A stretch of 13,551 nucleotides of DNA from Bacillota bacterium (GTDB lineage Bacteria; Bacillota_A; Clostridia; Clostridiales; Clostridiaceae): NCBI GenBank assembly GCA_021837545.1, contig JAKBFR010000059.1, positions 1 to 13,551 of the forward strand, in the 5' to 3' direction. Below the pieces are notes generated by a model. It ran no database searches, was not told the DNA's origin, and was given only the letters and a program-made list of their open reading frames with translations. The translations under genes were made by a program, and so were the position numbers. Positions 5,642 to 13,551 of this stretch are shown piece after piece; within the stretch, counting starts at the first letter, position 1, and each line of letters opens with the position of its first letter.

Positions 5642-6124
5642 ATGCTTAAAGGACATAATATATATTTAAGGCTATTAGAAAAAAAAGATATTAGAATATT
5701 GTATAAACTATGTAGTGAAGAGAAAGTTAGAAGATATAATACAATACCTAATGATATACAAAATAATAACCAAGGGACAAATTTAAGGAAAGCATTAAGT
5801 ATAATTAATGAAAAAAATGTTTTAGTTGGGTTTATAACATATAAGGAAAGTAATTATTGTAATAAGGTATATTCTATAGGAATAACTATTGGTAGCAAGT
5901 ATTGGGGTAAAAGGTATGGTCAGGACTCTATAAAAACTCTATTAAAGTATTTATTTGAAGAACTTAATGCCATAAAGGTGGAATTAGAGGTTATAAAGTA
6001 TAACTTAAGAGCTATAAATTGTTATAAAAAATGCGGTTTTGTAGAAGAAGACATTAGAAGAAATAAGGTTCATATTGATGGTGAATATGTAGATACTATA
6101 ATTATGGGTATACTTAGACAATAA
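5642..6124 (+). CDS. GNAT-family N-acetyltransferase (RimJ/RimL-like)
   Basis: This is a cytosolic acetyl-CoA-dependent N-acetyltransferase of unknown substrate, 160 residues, a usual length for the RimJ/RimL/SpeG-like subgroup. It opens with the typical LKGHNIYLRLLEKKDI start. The acetyl-CoA pyrophosphate-binding motif A is IGSKYWGKRYGQDSIKTLL (83-101), and the C-terminal motif is NLRAINCYKKCGF (121-133), followed by a short EYVDTIIMGIL strand. AAGGTG at 5632-5637 precedes the ATG by 4 nt. The addB start is 35 nt downstream with no terminator between, so it may be the first gene of an acetyltransferase-addB-addA operon. Substrates of such proteins include protein N-termini, polyamines and antibiotics; nothing here decides between them. 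Confidence 0.88.
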   Translation: MLKGHNIYLRLLEKKDIRILYKLCSEEKVRRYNTIPNDIQNNNQGTNLRKALSIINEKNVLVGFITYKESNYCNKVYSIGITIGSKYWGKRYGQDSIKTLLKYLFEELNAIKVELEVIKYNLRAINCYKKCGFVEEDIRRNKVHIDGEYVDTIIMGILRQ

Positions 6125-6159
6125 GTAATTGATATATAAAGGGAGAGGTGAGGATACAT

Positions 6160-9100
6160 ATGAGTATAAGATTTATTTACGGAAGAGCAGGAACCGGGAA
6201 AAGTAAGTTTTGTATTGATGAAATAAAAAATAATATAGCAGAAGAGGCTGATAATAAATTAATATTGTTAGTTCCAGAACAATATACATTTAATACTGAA
6301 AACAAGATTTTAAAGTTTATTGGAGAGCGTGCTCTTCTGAGAACAGAAGTATTAAGTTTTAAGAAAATGGCACATGAAGTTTCTGAAGAATGTGGTGGAC
6401 GTGTTAAAGATATAATAAAAGAGTCTGGAAGAAACATGCTAATTCATAGGGTACTAAATGAAAATATAGATTCTTTAGATTATTTTAAAAAAATATCTAG
6501 AGAGCAAGGATTTAATGAAATTATATCTGAAATAATAAGTGAATTTAAAAAATACAATGTTGATATAGATGCCTTGAGAAAAATAGATGAAAAGGTAGAT
6601 AGCGTTGAATTAATACAAAAGCTTAATGAATTAACAATAATTTATGAAGCGTTTAATTCAAAGATGCATGAAAGTTATATTGATGGAGATGATGAATTAA
6701 CATTATTAAGCAAGAAATTATTAGAAAATGATATATATAAAGGTGCTGAAGTCTGGATAGATGAATTCACTAGTTTTACCCCTCAACAATTGGAGATTGT
6801 AAGACTATTAGCGAAGAGGTGTAAGAGAGTTAATATAACCCTTTGTATGGAATGTAAATCATTAGAGGGGGAAGACGTAACTGATGTATTTAATACTATA
6901 AATAGTACAGAAAATAATATATTAAAAATAATGAAAGAAAATAATTTAGCTTATGATGAACCTATTGATTTAAATAATAATATACCATATAGATTTAAAG
7001 ATAACTTAGAACTTAAGCATATTGAAAGATACTTTTTTACTTATCCATTTAATGAATATGATAAAGGTTGTAATAGGGTAGAAATTTATAAAGCAAATAA
7101 TATTTATGATGAAGTAGATAGAGTTGCCAAAAGTATTATAGAGCTTGTAAGGGAAAAGGGATATAGATATAAAGATATATCGGTAGTTTGTAGAAATATA
7201 GATGATTATGAAAAAGTAACATCAGTAATATTTAATGATTATGATATTCCATATTTCTTGGATAAAAAAACTCAGTTATTGAGCAATCCATTAATTATAC
7301 TTATAAGTTCTGCTTTTGAGATTTTATTTAAAAATTGGTCTTATGAGAGTATATTTAAGTATTTAAAAAGTGGATTAGTTGGAATTGAGAATTCATATAT
7401 AGATATTTTAGAAAATTTTATATTAGAGCACGGAATAAAGGGTTATAAGTGGACAGTAGAAGAAATAATTAGTGAAAAATGGTTTAATAATAATGAAGAA
7501 TTAACAAAAGAAAAAATACTAATATCTGAAATTATGCATGAGATAAGAACACCTCTTATGACTTTTCATAATAAAATAAATGGAAAATATAAAGTTAGGG
7601 ATATATGCGCAGCTATTTATGAGTTTTTAATAGATGTAAAAGCTTTTGAAAGAATAAATAATTGGATTGAAAATTTTGAAAAAATTGGATTAGAAGATAA
7701 GGTTAAGGAATATAGTCAAGTTCAAAGTATAGTTGTAGATATTTTAGATCAAGCAGTAGATGTAATTGGTGAAGAAATACTAGACTCATTTGAATTTTTT
7801 AAGATATTAAATTCTGGTTTTACAAATGAAAAGATAGGTGTTATACCTGTAGCTTTAGATCAAGTTAATATTGGTGACATAGCAAGGATTAAAGGTAGAG
7901 ATGTTAAGGTTCTTTATATAGTGGGAATTAATGATGGTGTATTACCATCTTCTAAAAAGGATGAGGGAATATTATCTGATAGAGATAGGGGAATATTAAA
8001 TGAAATAGGAGTAAAGTTAGCATCAACTACTAGAAACAAGGTTTTTGAGGAACAGTTTTTATTATATACAGCATTATCAATAAGCAGTGAATATTTAATG
8101 TTATCATATCCTATGGCAGATTTTGAAGGTAAATCACTAAGGCCATCTGTAGTTATACCTAGGATTAAGAAGATATTCCCAAAATTAGTTGAGGAAAGTG
8201 CAATCTATGATTTAAAAAGCCGAAAGGACAAAATAAGCAAAGTTATTGCACCAATTCCAACATTTAATGAACTTATAGTTGCTGTAAGAAGAGATTTTGA
8301 CAAAGAAGATATAGAAGCTTACTGGGCAGAGGTTTACAACTGGTTTAAGGAAAACGAGGATTTTAAGGATAAGGTTAAAAATATATTTAAAGGTCTTACA
8401 TATTCTAATGTAGGAGATAAAGTTGCTAAGAAAAAGCTTAGAAAACTTTATCAAAATGAGATGGAAAAATTAGTTTTTAGTGTTTCAAGATTAGAAAAGT
8501 ATGCTGAATGTCCATTTTCTTATTTTGTTCAATATGGCCTTAAGGCTAAAAATAGAAAGGTATATGAATTTACACCACCTGATTTAGGTTCATTTGTACA
8601 TGAGATGTTAGATTCATTTACAAATAAGATTAAAGATGAAGGAATTTTATGGTCTGAATTAGACAATGAAAAATGTAACGCTATTGTATCTAATATAATT
8701 GATAAAAAATTAAATGCAGAAAATAATTCTATATTGAATAGTACAAAGAAGTTTAAATATTTAGCACAACGTTTTAAAAGAGTAATTTCTAAATCTGTTT
8801 CAGTTATTGCAAATCAAATAGGAAAAGGTGAATTTGAAGTATTCAAGACTGAATTTAATTTTGGAAGCTTTAGTTCAGGTGAAGCTATAACTCTAGATTT
8901 AGAATCTAAAGAAAAAATATATCTTCAAGGTAGAATTGATAGAATAGATACATTAGATTTAGATGGTGAAACTTATATTAGAATTATAGATTATAAAACA
9001 GGTGCTAAGAAGTTTGATCTAAATGAACTTTATTATGGATTGCAAATGCAACTATTAGTATATTTAGATGCACTTATTAAAAATTCTAAATATATATTAG

Positions 9101-9615
9101 ATAAGCAAGTAAGACCTGGAGCCGTATTATATTTTAAAATAGATGATCCTATAATCAAAGGTAAGAAAGAAATGACTACAGAAGAGGTACAAAAAGAAGT
9201 TTTAGAGGCTTTAAAGATGAAAGGATTAATTTTAAAGGATGCTAGAGTAGCTCGTGCTATGGATAAGGATATTGAAGGATATTCATTGGTTATACCAGCT
9301 GCATTTAAAACAGATGGTGATTTTAAGGCTAATAGTGATGTAGTAACAGAAGATGAATTTACGTTACTTAGAAGATATGTTAATAAAAAGATGATTGAGT
9401 TGTGTGAGGATATGTTGAGTGGAGATATTAAGATAGAACCTACTAAACATTCAAATAGAACTCATTGTGAGTATTGTGACTTTTCAGCAATATGTCAATT
9501 TGATTCAAGTATAAAAGATAATAAATATAAAATTATAATGAAGAAACCTCAAAATGATATTTGGAATAGTATAGAAAAAGAAATAAGTAATTCTAATGAA
9601 GCAAGTGATTCTTAG
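6160..9615 (+). CDS. addB: AddB, helicase-like and nuclease subunit of the AddAB (RexAB) recombination nuclease
   Basis: This is the subunit of the AddAB complex that, with AddA, unwinds and resects double-strand breaks and responds to Chi before RecA loading. Length is 1151 residues, against about 1166 in Bacillus subtilis. The Walker A motif [10 protein letters not shown] (6-15) opens an inactive-helicase-like domain. The C-terminal RecB-type nuclease shows GRID (D927), IIDYKTG (D944, K946) and [12 protein letters not shown]. Four cysteines of the iron-sulfur nuclease are present: C784 (AECPFSYF) and C1103-x2-C1106-x5-C1112 ([11 protein letters not shown]), the same spacing as in B. subtilis AddB. 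I prefer ATG 6160, because [11 protein letters not shown] is the usual clostridial start and AGGTGAGG lies about 7 nt upstream; GTG 6148 would add four residues. addA starts 13 nt after the stop. Confidence 0.97.
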   Translation: MSIRFIYGRAGTGKSKFCIDEIKNNIAEEADNKLILLVPEQYTFNTENKILKFIGERALLRTEVLSFKKMAHEVSEECGGRVKDIIKESGRNMLIHRVLNENIDSLDYFKKISREQGFNEIISEIISEFKKYNVDIDALRKIDEKVDSVELIQKLNELTIIYEAFNSKMHESYIDGDDELTLLSKKLLENDIYKGAEVWIDEFTSFTPQQLEIVRLLAKRCKRVNITLCMECKSLEGEDVTDVFNTINSTENNILKIMKENNLAYDEPIDLNNNIPYRFKDNLELKHIERYFFTYPFNEYDKGCNRVEIYKANNIYDEVDRVAKSIIELVREKGYRYKDISVVCRNIDDYEKVTSVIFNDYDIPYFLDKKTQLLSNPLIILISSAFEILFKNWSYESIFKYLKSGLVGIENSYIDILENFILEHGIKGYKWTVEEIISEKWFNNNEELTKEKILISEIMHEIRTPLMTFHNKINGKYKVRDICAAIYEFLIDVKAFERINNWIENFEKIGLEDKVKEYSQVQSIVVDILDQAVDVIGEEILDSFEFFKILNSGFTNEKIGVIPVALDQVNIGDIARIKGRDVKVLYIVGINDGVLPSSKKDEGILSDRDRGILNEIGVKLASTTRNKVFEEQFLLYTALSISSEYLMLSYPMADFEGKSLRPSVVIPRIKKIFPKLVEESAIYDLKSRKDKISKVIAPIPTFNELIVAVRRDFDKEDIEAYWAEVYNWFKENEDFKDKVKNIFKGLTYSNVGDKVAKKKLRKLYQNEMEKLVFSVSRLEKYAECPFSYFVQYGLKAKNRKVYEFTPPDLGSFVHEMLDSFTNKIKDEGILWSELDNEKCNAIVSNIIDKKLNAENNSILNSTKKFKYLAQRFKRVISKSVSVIANQIGKGEFEVFKTEFNFGSFSSGEAITLDLESKEKIYLQGRIDRIDTLDLDGETYIRIIDYKTGAKKFDLNELYYGLQMQLLVYLDALIKNSKYILDKQVRPGAVLYFKIDDPIIKGKKEMTTEEVQKEVLEALKMKGLILKDARVARAMDKDIEGYSLVIPAAFKTDGDFKANSDVVTEDEFTLLRRYVNKKMIELCEDMLSGDIKIEPTKHSNRTHCEYCDFSAICQFDSSIKDNKYKIIMKKPQNDIWNSIEKEISNSNEASDS

Positions 9616-9628
9616 GAGGAATTAATAC

Positions 9629-12600
9629 ATGGGTGAGACTAAATGGACTGATGAACAATTAAGTGCAATTGAAACAAGAAATTGTAATTTATTAGTTGCA
9701 GCTGCTGCGGGTTCTGGTAAGACTGCAGTTTTAGTAGAAAGAATTATAAGGATAATTACAAATGAAGAAAATCCGGTTGATATAGATAAATTATTGGTTG
9801 TAACATTCACTAATGCAGCAGCATCTGAAATGAGAGAGAGAATAGCTAATGCAATATCAAAAGAATTAGAAATAAATCCTAATTCTAAGAATCTTCAAAA
9901 GCAATTAACATTGTTAAATAGAGCTAATATTACTACAATGCATTCATTTTGTTTAGATGTAATTAAAAATAACTTTCATAAGATTAATTTAGATCCATCT
10001 TTTAGAATTGGAGACCAAACTGAAGGTGTATTAATTAAAGGAGAGGTAATAGAGGAACTTTTTGAAGACAAATACGATGAGGAAGAGATAGAATTTACTA
10101 ATTTAGTTGAAGCCTTTAGTAGTTACAAGAATGATGATAATTTAAAGGATTTAGTGCTAGATTTATATAATTTTACTATGTCAGGTCCATGGCCTGAAAA
10201 ATGGCTTACTGATAGTGCTGAATCTTTTAAAATTAATACATTAGAAGAGTTAAATGAAACTAAGTGGGCCAAGATTTTAGTTAAAAGTATCAAAATTGAG
10301 GTTGAGGGATATATAAGGATGATGGAAAAAGCCATTGAAATAGTTAATCAAACTGATGGCTTAGAACCTTATTTAGATAATTTTATAAGTGAGCTAAGTG
10401 ATATAAGAAGAGTCTATGAATCTAGTGATAATGGGTTAGAAGAAATGTATAAAGTATTATCATCTGTTGTGTTTAGTAGACTAAAATCTATAAAAAAAGA
10501 TAAAATTTCAGATGAAGATGCTCAAAATACTGTGAAGAAGATTAGAGATGATATTAAAAAGAAAATATCTGAACTAATAAATAGCACATTTTCAGTAACA
10601 CCACAGCAAATGTTAGTTAATATTCAAGGTGCATATCCTTATATAAAAAAATTAACAGAAATTGTTTTAGAATTTAGTATTAGATTTAATAAAAGAAAAA
10701 AGGAAAAGAATATATTAGATTTTAATGATTTGGAACACTTTTGTTTACAAATATTAATTGATTATGATGAAGATAAAAATATAATCCCATCTAAGGTTGC
10801 TGAGAATTTTAAAGAATACTTTGATGAAGTACTTGTAGACGAGTATCAAGATTCTAATAATGTACAAGAAACTATAATAAGTTTAGTATCTAGAAAAGAA
10901 AGTGATAATCCTAATGTGTTTATGGTTGGAGATGTTAAGCAAAGTATATATAGATTTAGACAAGCAAAACCTGAATTATTTATTGATAAATATAACACTT
11001 ATAAATTAAATGAAGGGAAAAACAGAAAAATTCAATTATATAAGAATTTCAGAAGTAGAAAAGAAGTTATTGATGGGGTAAATTATATATTTAAAGAATT
11101 AATGTCTAATATCGTTGGAGAATTAGAGTATACAGATGATGAAGCATTAAATTTAGGCGCAAACTATAAAGAGTGTAATGACAACAATGTAACTATTGGT
11201 GGTGCAATAGAGCTTAATATAGTAGATAAGAATTATGAAGGAGCAATTCAAGAGAGTTCAGAAGAATCCTTTGAAGAACAAGAAGAAATTGAGAATGTAA
11301 ATTTAGAAGGTAGAATTGTTGCAAGGAGAATTAAAGAATTAATGTCGCCAAATGGAGATAAGGTATTTAATGTTATAGATAAGGAAACGGGAGAATACAG
11401 ACCACTAAGGTATAAGGACATAGTAATTCTTTTAAGAGCAACAAAAAATTGGTCTGAGAGCTTATTAGACGAATTAGGGGCAGAAGGAATTCCGGTATAT
11501 GCAGATACAGGATCAGGATATTTTGAGTCAATTGAAATTAGAACCATAATATCTCTTTTAAAGGTTATTGACAATCCAATGCAAGATGTTCCAATGATAG
11601 CATTATTAAGATCTCCAATTATGAATTTTTCAGCAGATGAATTAAGTGATGTTAGGCTTGTAAACAAAGATAATTATTTTTATGAAAATGTGAAATATAT
11701 GAGTAAAGAAGTTTATGACGTTAAAGAAATACTTTATTCAAAAGAATTAATAGATAAATGTAAATATTTAGTTAATTGTATTGATAAGTGGAGAAATAAA
11801 TCAATTTATATGGCAATTGATGAATTCATATGGTCCTTATATATGGATACAGCATACTATGGATATGTCGGAGCTATGCCAAATGGAGTATTAAGGCAAG
11901 CAAATTTAAAGATACTGTTCCAGAGAGCAAAGCAATTTGAGAAAACAAGTTTCAAAGGTTTATTTAATTTTATAAACTTTATAAATAAGCTTACAAAGTC
12001 ATCAGGAGACATGGGAAGTGCTAAAATATTAGGAGAAAATGAAGATGTAGTAAGAATTATGAGCATTCATAAAAGTAAGGGATTAGAATTTCCAGTAGTA
12101 TTCTTATGTGGAACAGGAAAGAATTTCAACTTAATGGATTTAAATAAAAATATGCTATATCATGATGAGCTAGGACTTGGACCTGATTTTGTAGACTTAG
12201 AAAAAAGGTTTAGTATAGGAACTTTAGCTAAAGAATCAATAAAAAAGAAAATGAAGTTTGAAACATTATCAGAAGAGATGAGAATACTTTATGTTGCATG
12301 TACAAGAGCAAAGGAAAAGTTAATTATAACAGGTGCAATTAATAATATTCAAAGATCTATAGAAAAATGGATGAGTTCAGCATCATTAGATCACAATATT
12401 ATTTTACCTTCAGAAGTTTTAAAAGGAAGATCATATTTAGATTGGCTTGGTATGGCACTGTGTCAACATAATGATGGAATTAAACTTAGAGAATCTATTG
12501 GTGTTTCAAATGAAATATCAAGGGATGATGATTCTAAATGGGAAATAAATTTATGGAATAAAATTAATTTAATTAATAAATTGGATTTAGAGGATATAAA

Positions 12601-13375
12601 CACTGATGAGAAATATGAATCAAAAATTACTTATGTTGACTCAATGGATAAAACCATTATGGAAGAGGTAAATAGAAGATTATCATATAGATATCCATTA
12701 AAAGCATCAACTATTCTTAAAAGTAATATTTCAGTTTCTGATTTAAAGAGGAAAAATATTGAAGAAGATTATGAGGTTGAAGAAGTTTATAAAGAAAAAG
12801 TAATAATTACTCCTAAATTTATTCAAGAAAGAAAGGGTTTAACTCCAGCTGAAAGAGGTACGGCAGTTCACTTTGTAATGAAAAAGATAGATTTAAATAG
12901 GGTTTCATCTGTAAAAGAAATTGAAGAACAGTTACAGGAGTTATTTGACGGTGAATTCTTACTTAAAGAAGAATTAAAAGCTATTAATCCATATAAAATA
13001 TTAAATTTCTTCAAATCTAATTTAGGTACAAAGATGCTTGAATTAAATGAGATCGGTAAAAAAATATATATAGAAGTGCCATTTTACACTGAAATAAGTA
13101 GCTTAGAGATAGATAATACATTAGATGATAAATATAAGTATGAAAAGGTTAGATTGCAAGGTATAATTGACTGTTTCTTTGAATATAATGAGGATTTAAT
13201 ACTTTTAGATTATAAAACTGATTATGTGAAAGATGGAGATGAAGATGCTCTTAAAGAAAAATATAAAAAACAATTAGATTATTATAGTGATGCAATATTT
13301 AAGATGACGGGTAAAAAGGTTAAATATAAATATTTATATTCATTTTCTTTAGAGAAAGAAATTCAAATTGATTAA
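9629..13375 (+). CDS. addA: AddA, UvrD-type helicase and nuclease subunit of AddAB
   Basis: This is the ATP-dependent 3'-5' helicase and nuclease subunit of AddAB; 1248 residues, close to the B. subtilis length of about 1232. All superfamily 1 helicase motifs are visible: Q motif WTDEQLSAI (6-14), Walker A AAAGSGKT (25-32, K31), Ia [16 protein letters not shown] (57-72), TMHSFC, Walker [10 protein letters not shown] (D404, E405), [16 protein letters not shown] (from 434), [27 protein letters not shown] (810-821) and [17 protein letters not shown] (882-896). The C-terminal RecB-type nuclease has GTAVHF (H1081), GIID (D1181) and LLDYKTD (D1194, K1196). AGGAGG at 9614-9619 lies 9 nt before the ATG. 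The 13-nt gap to addB indicates one operon and matched expression of the two subunits. Confidence 0.98.
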   Translation: MGETKWTDEQLSAIETRNCNLLVAAAAGSGKTAVLVERIIRIITNEENPVDIDKLLVVTFTNAAASEMRERIANAISKELEINPNSKNLQKQLTLLNRANITTMHSFCLDVIKNNFHKINLDPSFRIGDQTEGVLIKGEVIEELFEDKYDEEEIEFTNLVEAFSSYKNDDNLKDLVLDLYNFTMSGPWPEKWLTDSAESFKINTLEELNETKWAKILVKSIKIEVEGYIRMMEKAIEIVNQTDGLEPYLDNFISELSDIRRVYESSDNGLEEMYKVLSSVVFSRLKSIKKDKISDEDAQNTVKKIRDDIKKKISELINSTFSVTPQQMLVNIQGAYPYIKKLTEIVLEFSIRFNKRKKEKNILDFNDLEHFCLQILIDYDEDKNIIPSKVAENFKEYFDEVLVDEYQDSNNVQETIISLVSRKESDNPNVFMVGDVKQSIYRFRQAKPELFIDKYNTYKLNEGKNRKIQLYKNFRSRKEVIDGVNYIFKELMSNIVGELEYTDDEALNLGANYKECNDNNVTIGGAIELNIVDKNYEGAIQESSEESFEEQEEIENVNLEGRIVARRIKELMSPNGDKVFNVIDKETGEYRPLRYKDIVILLRATKNWSESLLDELGAEGIPVYADTGSGYFESIEIRTIISLLKVIDNPMQDVPMIALLRSPIMNFSADELSDVRLVNKDNYFYENVKYMSKEVYDVKEILYSKELIDKCKYLVNCIDKWRNKSIYMAIDEFIWSLYMDTAYYGYVGAMPNGVLRQANLKILFQRAKQFEKTSFKGLFNFINFINKLTKSSGDMGSAKILGENEDVVRIMSIHKSKGLEFPVVFLCGTGKNFNLMDLNKNMLYHDELGLGPDFVDLEKRFSIGTLAKESIKKKMKFETLSEEMRILYVACTRAKEKLIITGAINNIQRSIEKWMSSASLDHNIILPSEVLKGRSYLDWLGMALCQHNDGIKLRESIGVSNEISRDDDSKWEINLWNKINLINKLDLEDINTDEKYESKITYVDSMDKTIMEEVNRRLSYRYPLKASTILKSNISVSDLKRKNIEEDYEVEEVYKEKVIITPKFIQERKGLTPAERGTAVHFVMKKIDLNRVSSVKEIEEQLQELFDGEFLLKEELKAINPYKILNFFKSNLGTKMLELNEIGKKIYIEVPFYTEISSLEIDNTLDDKYKYEKVRLQGIIDCFFEYNEDLILLDYKTDYVKDGDEDALKEKYKKQLDYYSDAIFKMTGKKVKYKYLYSFSLEKEIQID

Positions 13376-13456
13376 ATTAAGGCATATGAAAGAAAATAAC
13401 AAGTCAAAGATACAGTGTCTATTTTGTCTTAAAGCAAAATAGGATAGCATATTGAC

Positions 13457-13490
13457 GAGGGCACTGAAAAAGTGCCCTCACTCTATTTTT
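13457..13490 (+). terminator. Hairpin downstream of addA, probable terminator
   Basis: A perfect 9-bp stem, GAGGGCACT (13457-13465) and AGTGCCCTC (13471-13479), with a GAAAA loop is followed by ACTCTATTTTT. The GC-rich stem is strong, but the T run is delayed by several bases, so termination efficiency is uncertain. Confidence 0.65.
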
Positions 13491-13496
13491 AGAATT

Positions 13497-13543
13497 AAAA
13501 AGCATAATTCCAATACTTTTAGTATTGGGAATATGCTTTTTTT
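13497..13543. terminator. Bidirectional intrinsic terminator
   Basis: AAAAGCAT plus AATTCCAATACT pairs with AGTATTGGGAAT plus ATGCTTTT around a TTT loop, with one bulged base. The stem is flanked by A residues on the left and seven T residues on the right, so it can work in both directions. It would back up the preceding hairpin for the addBA transcript and may serve a convergent gene outside the window. Confidence 0.8.
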
Positions 13544-13551
13544 GTTATATA

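Noticed and set aside
6148..6160. GTG 6148 as the addB start
   Set aside because: It overlaps the AGGTGAGG ribosome binding sequence that serves ATG 6160, and family members begin at MSIRFIYGR or similar.
11248..11667. Minus-strand open frame of 139 codons inside addA
   Set aside because: It is antisense to a well conserved AddA region, and its serine- and leucine-rich composition is what the complement of an AT-rich gene gives.
1..13551. CRISPR array, prophage, transposon or defence island
   Set aside because: I found no spaced short repeats, transposase, integrase, restriction or toxin-antitoxin gene on either strand.

Overview
The window looks like chromosomal DNA of a low-GC Gram-positive anaerobe, most probably a Clostridium sensu stricto. 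The evidence is the very AT-rich base composition, AGGAGG-type ribosome binding sites, U-tailed hairpin terminators, a T-box leader in front of serS, an AddAB (not RecBCD) recombination nuclease, and a 5S rRNA of clostridial type followed by tRNA genes with encoded CCA ends. All genes are on the + strand.

Layout. Positions 9-125 are the 5S rRNA gene, presumably the tail of a 16S-23S-5S operon lying to the left. It is followed by a tRNA with a CAT anticodon, a tRNA-Ala(TGC) and a terminator. Positions 504-2666 hold a tight three-gene set: a NiaR-like HTH/3H-domain regulator, a GlpA-like FAD oxidoreductase with a C-terminal BFD-type [2Fe-2S] motif, and a 75-residue protein that looks like the C-terminal half of a DUF1667 protein without its cysteine-rich N-terminus. 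Positions 2727-4310 are the serS unit: promoter, T-box riboswitch with apparent specifier UCC and a UGGC acceptor-binding bulge, intrinsic terminator, and seryl-tRNA synthetase. Positions 4637-5429 hold two tandem copies of a tRNA-Ser(TGA) / tRNA-Ser(GCT) pair. Each copy has its own consensus promoter and an identical terminator. Positions 5642-13375 hold a GNAT acetyltransferase followed by addB and addA, and the window ends with hairpins that probably terminate this unit.

How the parts work together. The serine block is coherent: serS is predicted to be induced when uncharged tRNA-Ser binds its T-box, and four tRNA-Ser genes follow directly. The G discriminator of those tRNAs matches the C of the T-box UGGC. 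AddB and AddA form the helicase-nuclease that processes double-strand breaks for RecA; both nuclease motifs, the AddA helicase motifs and the four AddB iron-sulfur cysteines are visible.

Most of the window is core clostridial machinery. I see no phage, insertion sequence, CRISPR array or obvious defence system. The least ordinary parts are the shortened DUF1667 partner beside a lone GlpA-like flavoprotein under a NiaR-like regulator, and the duplicated tRNA-Ser pair whose transcribed blocks are identical while the surrounding sequence has diverged.
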